DNA of 29,960 bases, taken from positions 1 through 29,960 of the forward strand of contig CAKSCN010000009.1 of assembly GCA_934444485.1 (NCBI GenBank), written 5' to 3'. How positions within the stretch are numbered: position 1 is the first letter of the stretch; each line of letters begins with the position of its first letter. Below are positions 10,874 to 19,900 of this stretch, in pieces. Both the position numbers and the translations under genes were made by a program. The stretch comes from an uncultured Eubacteriales bacterium (GTDB taxonomy: Bacteria > Bacillota > Clostridia > Oscillospirales > CAG-382). The notes under the pieces were generated by a model. It was given only the letters and a program-made list of their open reading frames with translations, was not told the DNA's origin and did not search any database.

Positions 10874-10913
10874 AGAACCGTCAGCTGAAATATGCCGGCG
10901 GTTCTCTTTTTTT
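10874..10913 (+). terminator. Intrinsic terminator of the giant surface protein gene
   Basis: The inverted repeat AGAACCG (10874-10880) / CGGTTCT (10899-10905) is followed by C and seven Ts (10907-10913). It lies 50 bp past the stop codon and just ahead of the convergent M23 gene's stop. The T tract is on the plus strand, so it serves the surface protein. Confidence 0.75.
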
Positions 10914-10922
10914 GAGGTTATC

Positions 10923-11834
10923 TCACTTTTCCGACGAGAGGTATGCTTTGGGATCTATTCTCACGCCGTCCTTCAATATTTCAAGGTGTACATGCGAAAC
11001 GTCGGCACACTCGGTTGCGGCGGTACAGCCCACAGCGCCTATTACCGTGCCGCCCTCCAAAACAGCTCCGACGGCGGTGGTCTGCGGAAGGTCGCAGGAG
11101 AGGTTCGAGTAGAGTGCGGTGACGCCGTTTCCGTGGTCAACGGCGACGGTCTTGCCGAAGCTTGTATCGTCGTATATTTCCGTTACCGTACCGTTTGTGA
11201 AAAGTTTCACGGGGCTTCCCATATCGCCCGTTATATCGACGCCGCCGTGAGTTCGGAAGTCCTTCATCGTGGGAGAATAGATAAGCTCCTCGACCGAATA
11301 CTCACGGTTTATATAACCGTCGGCGACCTTATAGAAGCGACCGTCGAAAAGTGCGTCCTCGGGATCGCTCGGGTATTCCGCACTTATCCCGCCGACCTCT
11401 TCGTTTGCTGTTTCGGCGGTGCCGCCCTCTGCGAGCTTCTCGGGTGTTTCGGGAGTCTCTGGCTTTTCGGCGTCCTTCTTTTCGTCCTTGGCGTCTGTCT
11501 TTTCGGAATTATCCGAAGCGTTTTTCTCCTCGGAATCGCTCTTATCGTCTGACTTCACCTCGGCTTTTACGCCTTTGCCGACGCCGGAAACCTCGGTATT
11601 TGACGTTTCGTCCTTTACGATATTCGGAAGCACGACCTTTCCGCCGGTGTTTCCCTCGAGCTTTACGTCGGGTGCTTCATAGCCGAAATCGCCGTTCATT
11701 ATCTTCGATACGCTTCCGAGGGTTACAGTCACAATAGCCGCAGCAAGGGCTATGTATATGCCCCCGCTTACAAGCTGCTTTTTCAAGCCGGATTTTTCTT
11801 TCGTTTTCTTTTCGCCGTCATTGTTATTATTCAT
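10923..11834 (-). CDS. Membrane-anchored M23 family peptidase, SpoIIQ-like
   Basis: This is a 303-residue protein. The start at 11834 was chosen because AAGGAAC sits just upstream, while the longer frame to 11918 lacks such a site. A short Lys-rich cytoplasmic tail is followed by one membrane segment (about residues 18-38). A Lys/Glu/Asp/Pro-rich linker (about 60-140) leads to a C-terminal LytM/M23 domain. The zinc and catalytic set looks complete: H196 and D200 in HGGVD, and H281 and H283 in HVHLEI. The motif YSPTMKDFRTHGGVDI resembles clostridial SpoIIQ as I remember it, the forespore membrane protein that pairs with SpoIIIAH during engulfment. No partner gene is in the window, so a vegetative wall endopeptidase remains possible. 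An apparent sigma-F-type promoter upstream supports the sporulation reading. Confidence 0.72.
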   Translation of the reverse strand: MNNNNDGEKKTKEKSGLKKQLVSGGIYIALAAAIVTVTLGSVSKIMNGDFGYEAPDVKLEGNTGGKVVLPNIVKDETSNTEVSGVGKGVKAEVKSDDKSDSEEKNASDNSEKTDAKDEKKDAEKPETPETPEKLAEGGTAETANEEVGGISAEYPSDPEDALFDGRFYKVADGYINREYSVEELIYSPTMKDFRTHGGVDITGDMGSPVKLFTNGTVTEIYDDTSFGKTVAVDHGNGVTALYSNLSCDLPQTTAVGAVLEGGTVIGAVGCTAATECADVSHVHLEILKDGVRIDPKAYLSSEK

Positions 11835-11888
11835 GTTTTTTACCGTTCCTTTCCGTACATTCGCCGCCCTTTTGCGGTCTGTGTCTCT

Positions 11889-11916
11889 ATTTTTTCCGTC
11901 CGAGTATACTTTATAC
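11889..11916 (-). promoter_or_regulatory. Candidate sigma-F-type promoter for the M23/SpoIIQ-like gene
   Basis: Read on the minus strand, GTATA (11916-11912) is followed after 14 bp by GGAAAAAAT (11897-11889), a full match to the sigma-F -10 pattern GGnnAnAnT. The implied leader is about 48 nt. The 14-bp spacer is slightly short for the usual consensus. A sigma-A-like TATACT (11908-11903) overlaps it but has no good -35. Confidence 0.42.
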
Positions 11917-12023
11917 ACAAATTCCGCTTTTGTACGGAACTTTTTATCCGTAAATTACGTCTTATATGTACAGTGGGCAAGTCTTAAAAAAATATAAGTG
12001 TTTGTTTACAAATTGTTTCTGTT

Positions 12024-12052
12024 TTGACGTGGCGAATATTGTATAATATAAT
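12024..12052 (+). promoter_or_regulatory. Sigma-A promoter of the CAP/BIG2 gene pair
   Basis: TTGACG (12024-12029), a 17-bp spacer and a perfect TATAAT (12047-12052) are present. The leader is about 30 nt. The ribosome binding site AAGGGGGA (12073-12080) lies 8 bp before the ATG at 12089. Confidence 0.78.
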
Positions 12053-12088
12053 GTACCTATATACTCGCAAACAAGGGGGAATGAGCAT

Positions 12089-13021
12089 ATGCGACACAAA
12101 TTTGCAGAATGCCTTACGGCTCTCGCACTGTCGGCGGCGACTGTTTTTACACCGCTTACCTTGCCGGCATCTGCGGCTGTCGTCGGTGAGGTTGTGAACC
12201 ACACGCTGTACACGGATATCGTGGCTTACATCGACGGTCAGCCGATTGAATCGTACAACATAAACGGAAGAACGGCGGTAGTCGCCGAACAGCTTCTCGG
12301 CTACGGCTTTGACGTCAAATGGAACGGTGAGGAACGCTCTCTTTCCGTCACGGAGGGCAGCGGAGAGGTCGAGAAGCGTGACGTAACGGTGTTCAAGATT
12401 CCCGAGGGGATGGTGGGTCGGAACAAATCCGAGGTTTACTACACCGACATCAAGGCATACGTCAACGGCGCTCTTGTTGAGAGCTACAACGTCGGCGGCT
12501 CGACGATAATCATTTTCGACTGTCTGTCGGCTTTCGGAGACGTTTCGTGGAATGCGGACGAAAGAGAAATAAGCTTCAAGCGGCGTATGTCCGAGGATGA
12601 ATATGCCGACGAGGTAATAAGGCTTCTGAACATCGAGCGTGAAAGCTTCGGACTCTCCCCTCTCAAAAAGAACGACGCTCTCATGAAAGCGACGGCAGTG
12701 AGAGCCGAGGAAATATCACGTGACGGTCACTTCTCGCACACACGTCCAGACGGCGGCTCCTGCTTCTCGGTTCTGGCGGAGTTTGACATAGTCTACATGG
12801 GCGCAGGCGAGAACATAGCGATGGGCTACGGCACTCCGGAGTCTGTCATGGACGGCTGGATGAATTCCGAGGGACACCGTGCAAACATTCTGAGTTCACG
12901 CTACACGGACGTCGGAGTCGGCGTATACAAGAAGGACGGGCGGCTCTATTGGGTTCAGCTGTTCGCAAAAACGAAGCTTAGCGAAGGCGAAAACGTGATA
13001 CACATGGGTGACAGCAGGTAA
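12089..13021 (+). CDS. Secreted CAP/SCP-domain protein with two N-terminal stalk-like repeats
   Basis: This is a 310-residue protein with a signal peptide ending near A29 (PASA before AVVGE). Two related repeats of about 50 residues follow (about 38-90 and 113-165): TDIVAYIDGQPIESYN and TDIKAYVNGALVESYN, each ending in a WN...R...V/F strand as in copper-amine-oxidase N-terminal (stalk) domains. A CAP domain fills about 172-300 with HFSHTRPDG (H214), GAGENIA (E241), SEGHRANIL (E261, H263) and YTDVGVGV, so the CAP cleft residues are present. Bacterial CAP proteins (YkwD-like) are secreted and of largely unknown role. It is the first gene of a probable two-gene operon: the next gene starts 48 bp downstream and encodes the same N-terminal head. 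Confidence 0.9.
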   Translation: MRHKFAECLTALALSAATVFTPLTLPASAAVVGEVVNHTLYTDIVAYIDGQPIESYNINGRTAVVAEQLLGYGFDVKWNGEERSLSVTEGSGEVEKRDVTVFKIPEGMVGRNKSEVYYTDIKAYVNGALVESYNVGGSTIIIFDCLSAFGDVSWNADEREISFKRRMSEDEYADEVIRLLNIERESFGLSPLKKNDALMKATAVRAEEISRDGHFSHTRPDGGSCFSVLAEFDIVYMGAGENIAMGYGTPESVMDGWMNSEGHRANILSSRYTDVGVGVYKKDGRLYWVQLFAKTKLSEGENVIHMGDSR

Positions 13022-13069
13022 TGCCGTCGGAGTGCGGCAAAAGTAAACACAGTAAAAGGAGACTTTGAT

Positions 13070-16000
13070 ATGAAAAAACTTCTATCCGCAGTAAGCATTT
13101 TCCTCTGCATAGTGATGCTCTCTGCAAGCGTATATGCGGTGAACGTCGGCGACATCGTCAACCACACTCTCCACACGGACATAGTTGCGTACATCGACGG
13201 TCAGCCGATTGAGTCGTACAACATCTCGGGCTACACCGCAATTATGGCGGAACAGCTCATGGGCTACGGCTTTAACGTCGTATGGAATCAGTCGTCCCGT
13301 GCGCTTTACATAAACGAGGGCGACGGAAACGTCGGAACAAAGAACGTGACAATCCCCACCGTAACGCCCAATATGATAGGCAAGATAAAGTCCAATGTTT
13401 ACTACACGGACATCAAGACCTATCTCAACGACAAGCTCATTCAGAGCTACAACATCGGCGGCTACACCATAATCATGTTTGAAGACCTTGCGGCAAACGG
13501 CAAGGTGACATGGGACAATACAACACGCCGCATCGATTTCAGACGCAATTCAAAGACCGAGAGCAACGAAATATCCGAGGTATTCGTCGTTCCCGAAAAC
13601 ACGACCTACATGAAGGTCGGTGAGAGCTTTGACGTTGACGCCATAGCAAAGTACAAGGACGGCAGAACCGAGTCCTACGCCTCGAAGCTCGATATGTACG
13701 TTTCCTCCGGCGACACGGTCGTTTCCGTAAAGGGTACAAAGGTGACGGCTCTCCGCGAGGGTTCGGCGACAATCCGCTTCAGAAACAAGGTCGGCGGTCT
13801 CGAAAACGCAAGCTTCGGAGTGGTCGTTTCGCGCGACGGAAAAGCTCCCTCTGTCGAATATCTCCGCCTTGACACAGACACATCGAAGTCTATAGGAGTC
13901 GGCGAGAGCTTCTACCTCACCGCCACCGCTTACTACAGCAACGGCGAAAGAAAGGAATACACCGACCTCGACGCCTACATCTACACAGGCTCAAGCACAG
14001 TCTCCCTCTCCGGAAACCGTGTAAAGGGTCTCAAAGAGGGTACGGCGAAGATAAGATTCTACAACTCCTTCCTCTCCGGCGAGACAATCTACGTCACCGT
14101 AACCGGCAATTCCACGACCATAAAGTCCGTAGCTCTCGACGAAACAAGCGTCTCTCTCACGGTCGGAAGCACCCACACGATAACTGCGACCGCAACCTAC
14201 AAAAACGGAAGCGAAAAGTCTTACACCGACATAAATCCTTACATTTCCTCCGGTTCCTCCTACATCTCCCTTTCGGGCAGAAGGATTACCGCAAAGAGCG
14301 AGGGTACGGCGAAGATTAAGTTTGAGGACGACTACCTCAGCGGAAAGACTCTCACCGTTTATGTCACAAGCAAATCCAATTCCATAAAGTCGGTTTCTCT
14401 CGACAAGACAAGCGTCACAATCGACATCGGCGAGTCCTACACGATAAGAGCAACCGCAACCTACTACAACGGAAGCGAAAAGTCCTACACCTCGTTCAGC
14501 CCCTACATTTCCTCCGGTTCGTCCTATGTTACTCTTTCCGGAAAGAAGGTAACGGGTAAGAAAGAGGGTACGGCGACAATCAAGTTCACCGACGACTATC
14601 TCTCCTCGAAATCGCTTAAGGTTAAGGTAAGCGAAGATGATGATGACGACGATTACAATTCGTCGATAAGATCAGTCTCTCTCAAATCCACAAGCATCTC
14701 TCTTGCGGTCGGCAACACTTACACAATAAGCGCAACCGCAACCTACAGAAACGGCACAACTAAGTCCTACACGGCATTCACTCCCTACATTTACTCCGGT
14801 TCAAGCTACGTAAAGCTCTCCGGCAAGAAGCTCACCGGCAAGAAGATAGGTACTGCGAAGATTAAGTTTGAGGACGATTACCTCTCCTCCAAGACACTCA
14901 CCGTAAAGGTAGTCGATGAAGAGGACGACACGACAATCAAGTCCGTAACACTTGCTTCGACAAGCATCTCCCTTGCGATAGGCAAGACCTACACCATAAA
15001 TCCCACGGCGACCTACTACAACGGCGACTCCGCAACCTACACCGACGCCGATCCGTACATTTACTCCGGCTCTTCCTACATCTCCCTCTCGGGCAGAAGG
15101 ATAACCGCAAAGAAGGCGGGCGTTGCAAAGATAAAGTTTAACGACGACTACCTCTCGTCCAAGACTCTCACAGTCACCGTTTCCGAAACGGGTGCCGGAA
15201 CAAACGACGTTGCGTCTGTGGAAATCACCACTCCTTACGACAAGACTATTGCCGTCGGCGACTCCTTCGTAATAAAGGCGACCGCAACACTCGGCTCGGG
15301 CAAGACGACCGCTTACACCGACCTCTCCCCCTACATTTATTCGGGTGAAGGCGTAATCTCGATAGCTGACAACAAGGTAACGGCTCTCAAGGTCGGCCTC
15401 GCAAAGATTAAGTTTGCAAGCGAATTTCTCACGACCGAAACAATTTACGTCGATGTCGTAAAGGAGACCGACAGCATCACAAGCATCACTCTCAAGACCG
15501 CAACGACGCAGAACCTCAAGATAGGCGAATCGTTCACCATAGAGGCGACGGCGAAGTACAAGGACGGCACAACAGCTACGTTTACCGACCTTGAGCCGTA
15601 CAACTCCGACGAAAATGCGGTTGTACGCATAAAGAACAACACTGTCACCGCAATAAACGAGGGTACCTGCACGATATCGTTCTACAACGAGTACGTAACC
15701 AAGACAATCCGTGTCACCGTCGTGGACCCCACTGCGAACATCAAGTCCGTAGCTCTCGACACGACGTCGTACAAGCTTGCTGTAGGCGACAAGCAGACCA
15801 TAACCGCAACCGCAACCTACACCGACAGAACCAAGGGTGAGTACGCAGACGCCGATCCCTACATCACGACAGGCTCCGCATACATCTCGCTTTCCGACAA
15901 CGTCATCACCGCAAAGAAAGCAGGTACGGCGAAGATAGGCTTCCGTGACGAATGGCTCGCAGGCAAAACGATAACCGTAACGGTAGTCGGAACAAGCGGC

Positions 16001-16663
16001 GACGACGGCACAATCTCGAGCGTAACGCTCGACACGCCCACAAGCGTCACGGTAACCCCCGGCGACTCCTTCACCATATTTGCAACCGCAAAGTACCGTG
16101 ACGGCACGACAAAGAACTACACCGACCTTGAGCCGTACATCTACTCCGGTGACAGCGACGCTATCTCCATAGACGGCGCTAAGGTAACTGCGGTAAGAGC
16201 CGGTACGGCAAAGATACGCTTCAAGAGCGAGTACCTCTCGGCAACAAGAAACACCATTACCGTCACCGTTAAGGGCGACAACGCCTATGTCACCGAGATA
16301 AAGCTCCGCAAGACGGAGATCACTCTCGAGGTAGGCGACACCTACGTCATCGAAGCCGATTCGGTTTACTACGACAAGAAGACCGAGGCTTACACCGGAG
16401 AACTCGGAGCAAGAAGCTCCAACACGACTGTTGTAAGCGTAAGCGGAAACACTCTCACGGCAAAGAAGGTCGGTAAGGCGACAATCTCCTTCACAAACGA
16501 CCTTATCTCTGAAAGAATAACCGTGACGGTAGTCGCAAAGCCCGAACCCAAGCCCGAACCCAAGCCTGAACCCAAGTCCGAAGAACCGAAGCAGACGGAG
16601 GACACAAAGAAGTCCGAAAACACCGATAGCGGCTCCGAGAGCGGCTCGACCGAAAGCAAATAA
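13070..16663 (+). CDS. Secreted protein with stalk-like head and eleven BIG2 repeats
   Basis: This is a 1197-residue protein. AAAGGAG (13055-13061) precedes the ATG, and the signal peptide is cut near A23 (VYA before VNVGD). Residues up to about 160 repeat the paired head of the upstream CAP protein (TDIVAYIDGQPIESYN again, then TDIKTYLNDKLIQSYN). Eleven bacterial Ig-like group 2 (BIG2) units of about 88 residues follow, each with SVxL near the start, VGxxxTIxATATY, DxxPYIxSG and G(T/V)AKIKF. Acidic linkers with runs of Asp separate units 4, 5 and 6. The C-terminus is a Lys-Pro-Glu repeat and a Ser/Glu/Thr tail, without LPXTG or a membrane segment. By family this is a rod-like surface or adhesion protein, perhaps held to the wall by its N-terminal head. 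A strong terminator follows. Confidence 0.9.
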   Translation: MKKLLSAVSIFLCIVMLSASVYAVNVGDIVNHTLHTDIVAYIDGQPIESYNISGYTAIMAEQLMGYGFNVVWNQSSRALYINEGDGNVGTKNVTIPTVTPNMIGKIKSNVYYTDIKTYLNDKLIQSYNIGGYTIIMFEDLAANGKVTWDNTTRRIDFRRNSKTESNEISEVFVVPENTTYMKVGESFDVDAIAKYKDGRTESYASKLDMYVSSGDTVVSVKGTKVTALREGSATIRFRNKVGGLENASFGVVVSRDGKAPSVEYLRLDTDTSKSIGVGESFYLTATAYYSNGERKEYTDLDAYIYTGSSTVSLSGNRVKGLKEGTAKIRFYNSFLSGETIYVTVTGNSTTIKSVALDETSVSLTVGSTHTITATATYKNGSEKSYTDINPYISSGSSYISLSGRRITAKSEGTAKIKFEDDYLSGKTLTVYVTSKSNSIKSVSLDKTSVTIDIGESYTIRATATYYNGSEKSYTSFSPYISSGSSYVTLSGKKVTGKKEGTATIKFTDDYLSSKSLKVKVSEDDDDDDYNSSIRSVSLKSTSISLAVGNTYTISATATYRNGTTKSYTAFTPYIYSGSSYVKLSGKKLTGKKIGTAKIKFEDDYLSSKTLTVKVVDEEDDTTIKSVTLASTSISLAIGKTYTINPTATYYNGDSATYTDADPYIYSGSSYISLSGRRITAKKAGVAKIKFNDDYLSSKTLTVTVSETGAGTNDVASVEITTPYDKTIAVGDSFVIKATATLGSGKTTAYTDLSPYIYSGEGVISIADNKVTALKVGLAKIKFASEFLTTETIYVDVVKETDSITSITLKTATTQNLKIGESFTIEATAKYKDGTTATFTDLEPYNSDENAVVRIKNNTVTAINEGTCTISFYNEYVTKTIRVTVVDPTANIKSVALDTTSYKLAVGDKQTITATATYTDRTKGEYADADPYITTGSAYISLSDNVITAKKAGTAKIGFRDEWLAGKTITVTVVGTSGDDGTISSVTLDTPTSVTVTPGDSFTIFATAKYRDGTTKNYTDLEPYIYSGDSDAISIDGAKVTAVRAGTAKIRFKSEYLSATRNTITVTVKGDNAYVTEIKLRKTEITLEVGDTYVIEADSVYYDKKTEAYTGELGARSSNTTVVSVSGNTLTAKKVGKATISFTNDLISERITVTVVAKPEPKPEPKPEPKSEEPKQTEDTKKSENTDSGSESGSTESK
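13566..16540 (+). repeat. Eleven tandem BIG2-coding repeats (about 264-280 bp each)
   Basis: Units start near the SVxL-type strands of the encoded protein. Units 3-6 are the most alike. DNA of units 3 and 6 is nearly identical over about 41 bp (14256-14298 versus 15074-15114, three differences seen). Units 7-11 are more diverged. Recent internal duplication or gene conversion is a reasonable inference. Confidence 0.8.
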
Positions 16664-16694
16664 TTCCGACGCCGGTTCAAAGTGAATAAGTTTA

Positions 16695-16734
16695 CCGTCC
16701 GTTTGAAGCTCTCCCTTCGGCGGACGGCTTTTTT
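16695..16734 (+). terminator. Intrinsic terminator of the CAP/BIG2 operon
   Basis: CCGTCCG (16695-16701) pairs with CGGACGG (16721-16727). C and six Ts (16729-16734) follow. It sits 31 bp after the BIG2 gene stop codon. Confidence 0.8.
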
Positions 16735-16839
16735 GCGTCAAAACACGGTGTATGGGCGTATTCGCACGCCGGTAAACGGTGATTCTGCAAGCTTTGCGGC
16801 TGTCACCGCAACGACAGAAAATGACCTTGGAGGCAAAGC

Positions 16840-16881
16840 AAACCGCCCGCTTGAAGCATTACCCTCGGCGGACGGTGGTTT
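16840..16881 (+). repeat. Degenerate second copy of the terminator hairpin between convergent genes
   Basis: AAACCGCC (16840-16847) pairs with GGTGGTTT (16874-16881) with one G-U pair. The loop shares CTTGAAGC and CCTCGGCGGACGG with the terminator 145 bp upstream. On the minus strand the stem is followed by only a weak T-rich stretch, so it may be a poor terminator for the convergent gene. The rest of 16735-16923 shows nothing else recognisable. Confidence 0.4.
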
Positions 16882-16923
16882 TATGCCTTATTTGATTGTT
16901 ATGCCAACGGAGTCAACCGAGAC

Positions 16924-19900
16924 TCATTTATCGTCTCGCAAGAGAATGCTCCTCGGCACAAGGTCTATCTTCTTTGTCTTGACGTATTCGGGTTCCTTGG
17001 TGAGATTGCCCTCGGCGTCGGTATACGCTCTTGTATAAATATCGAACACTGCCTTGCGCTTATGTATCTCGACAATTGCCCAGTGCGAAGTCGTTGAGCC
17101 TATGCTTATATCGGTGAGCGGTCCTGCCTTTCCTATGGGGTAGTTGGCATTATGCTCGTGACCGTTGATGTAGAGATCGGCTCCGTATTTTTCGCAGAGG
17201 TCGAGAAGTCTCTGTCTGTTGCCGTTATAGCTGTTCTCGGCACAGGCGTCAAGTATCGGCCAGCCGAAATTCTTATCGCCGAGTACTATCGACCAATGGC
17301 ACGCAAGCACAACATGATTTACTGAGTCGTCCGTGTTCTCAAGCTCTTTCTCGATAAACTCTATTGTTTCGTCGGATACGAATCCTGTGGATCTGTACTT
17401 TCCTTCGGGAGCACTGAGTCCTATGTAGCTTGCAAAGAAGCAAATGAACTTCGTGTCGCCGCTCACAAACGAACACTCTCTCCAAAAGTCCGGGACACCC
17501 TCGTCGTGATTTCCCTGGAAGGCGATTATCCTCGAATCAAGCTCGGGGAAGGTTTTGTATTTTCCGTCTGCGTCATTGTAGCCGTCAGTCTTCGAGAACA
17601 TGAAGGAGGACACGTCCTTTCCCTTTGTTTCTCTGTAAAGATCGAGGATATCGAGAGTTTCATAGTAATTCTCAAGCTCGTCGGTAAGGTCTTTCTGATT
17701 GTTTGCGTAACCCGTGTTGAGCTGGTCTCCGCAGAACAGACCGAAGTTTAACTCGTCAACCGTAAAGTTTCTGTTGATATACTTGTAGGTTTCCGTAAGA
17801 GCCTCAAAATTCGGCTTCCAAAGTGTGTAAACCTCATGATCCTTCTCCCAAAAGTCGGACTCAACGTGCGTATCTGACATGAGGAGGAACTTTGTCGATA
17901 CTGTATCGTTGTCGAGAAGCTCGTAGCCGTCGGGAATGCTTATGCCGAAGGTGTCACTGTCAAACAACGGATTATACTTCGATATAACCTGTTCCGTGAA
18001 ATCATAGGCTATTATTTCGGCACTGTATTCGCCGTTGTACGCAACCACAACCTTATTTCCGCTTACCGTTATGCTGCAATGCTCGGTTTCAAGTGTCGGA
18101 TAGTCAACATATCCCGTATTTCCTATATGTATCTCGCTTGCGTCAGGTGTGCTTTCGGTTTTGACCTCAAGGGTATATCCGTAGCTGTCGGCAAGATAAC
18201 CGTTGATATGCTCCGCTATCATTCCGGAAAGTCCGTCGTCCTCGGACGGCACAACCATGGAATATTTGCAAAGCTCAGTTCCTGCAAAGGACGCTGTTGA
18301 AATGTCGTAGTTTGAGTCATACGACAGTGACTGTGGCAAATTCTCCCGCATACCGTTTCCTCTGTGTGTCGCTATATCTCCGATGTTCTCAAATGCGTGT
18401 ATGAGTGCTTCTTCACTTCCTCCGACAACCGTGACGGTGTCTGTTCCGCTGAAGCTTGACGTCCAGTTGCGAAGCTTATATTCCTTATTGCAGGATATAA
18501 CAAACCTCTTTGCCGTCTCGCCATCATCCGCACCGACCGTCACTCCGCTTCTCTCTGAAAGCACATCGGCACAGCTTTTTGCGCAGCTGTAAAGTGTCGG
18601 ATCATCGGTGTTCACGGAGTATTCGGATAGGTCGATGCTTGTCATGAGCATCTGCTTTATCACCACAAGATCAAGGACGTTTACAACGCCGTCCTCGTTC
18701 ACGTCAAGCTCCTTTACCCGTTTAAAGCTTGGGTCAAAGCCTCTTATTATACGTATAAAGTCGTAAGCATCTATAACGCCGTCTCCCATTCCGAGGTTAT
18801 CTCCCGTATCGCCGCCGAAAAGAGGCTGATCGGAAAGAGTAAGTGTTCCGTCGGAAACGTTAATGGTTATTGTTTTTTCGAGATATCCCGTCTTTATTAT
18901 GCGCATACCGTACTTTCCCGTCGGAAGCGTAACATCAAACGCAAACGAACGCTTCTTGTTTCCGGGAGCTTCGAGCCTTTCCGAGTATATGATATCTCCG
19001 TCCGAGTCGGTAATATAGAGCATTGCACTGCTTCTTGCCGTTTCTGGAATATCCCTCAGTACGGTCGCCGTACCGACGATCTTTCCGAACGCTTTGATGT
19101 TATCCTTCACCGTCGGAGCTTTACATAGTCGGATCTCGCCGTCAATACTGCATTCACCGTTCATTATTGCAAGCGATTCTATATTTTTCGGAGCATCCCC
19201 CTCTGCCTTACAGTCAAAGGAAAGCGTAAAGAGAAGCTGACGCTCAAAAAAGTCGTACTCACGCTCGTCCGCCTGCCATGTCACGGAAATGTTTGCGTTG
19301 CCGCATACAAGAGCCGCATTAATACCGTGAGCCGCCGCTATTTCGCCGGTATTGTATCGAAGCATACTTCCGGCAGTGAACGCAAAAACACCTTCCGAAG
19401 CGGCTTTTCCGTCTAAGAACACATAGATATACGCTTTTTCCTCACTCTCGGAATATGCGGTTTTCACGGAGTACACGCTGTCGGACTCGACCCAGACCGC
19501 ATAGAGCGTGACATCGGAGATAAGTTCATAATAGAGGAATCCCGTGACAGCGTCGTCGGACAATGCCCATCCGATAAAGTGTGCGCCTGTATCGGAAAGA
19601 GTGGGAAGCGTTATTCGCTCATAAATATAATCCGTAACCGTACCGCCGTTTCCGTGACCGTTGGTATCGAGAGTAACGGTGATTTTCGGAGCCTTCGTCC
19701 ACACAGCCGTAAAAGTGACGTTTTCATCCGGCATTATGTATATGTCTCCCGGTTCGTAAAGCTTGCCGTCGCAGCTCCACCCCTCAAACAGATATCCGTA
19801 ACGGTAAACTCCGTCGGGGACGAAAACATCCGCTGTGGGCGAATTCCAAAGTCTGTTCTTCAGAGTTTCACAGCCGGTATCAAAGGTTATGCTGAAGCAA

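Noticed and set aside
13022..13039. Hairpin TGCCG/CGGCA between the CAP and BIG2 genes as a terminator
   Set aside because: It has a five-base stem without a T run. The next gene follows within 48 bp and has no promoter of its own, so read-through is more likely.
13566..16540. Tandem repeats as a CRISPR array
   Set aside because: The repeats are about 265 bp, stay in frame and encode BIG2 domains. There are no short identical repeats with unique spacers.
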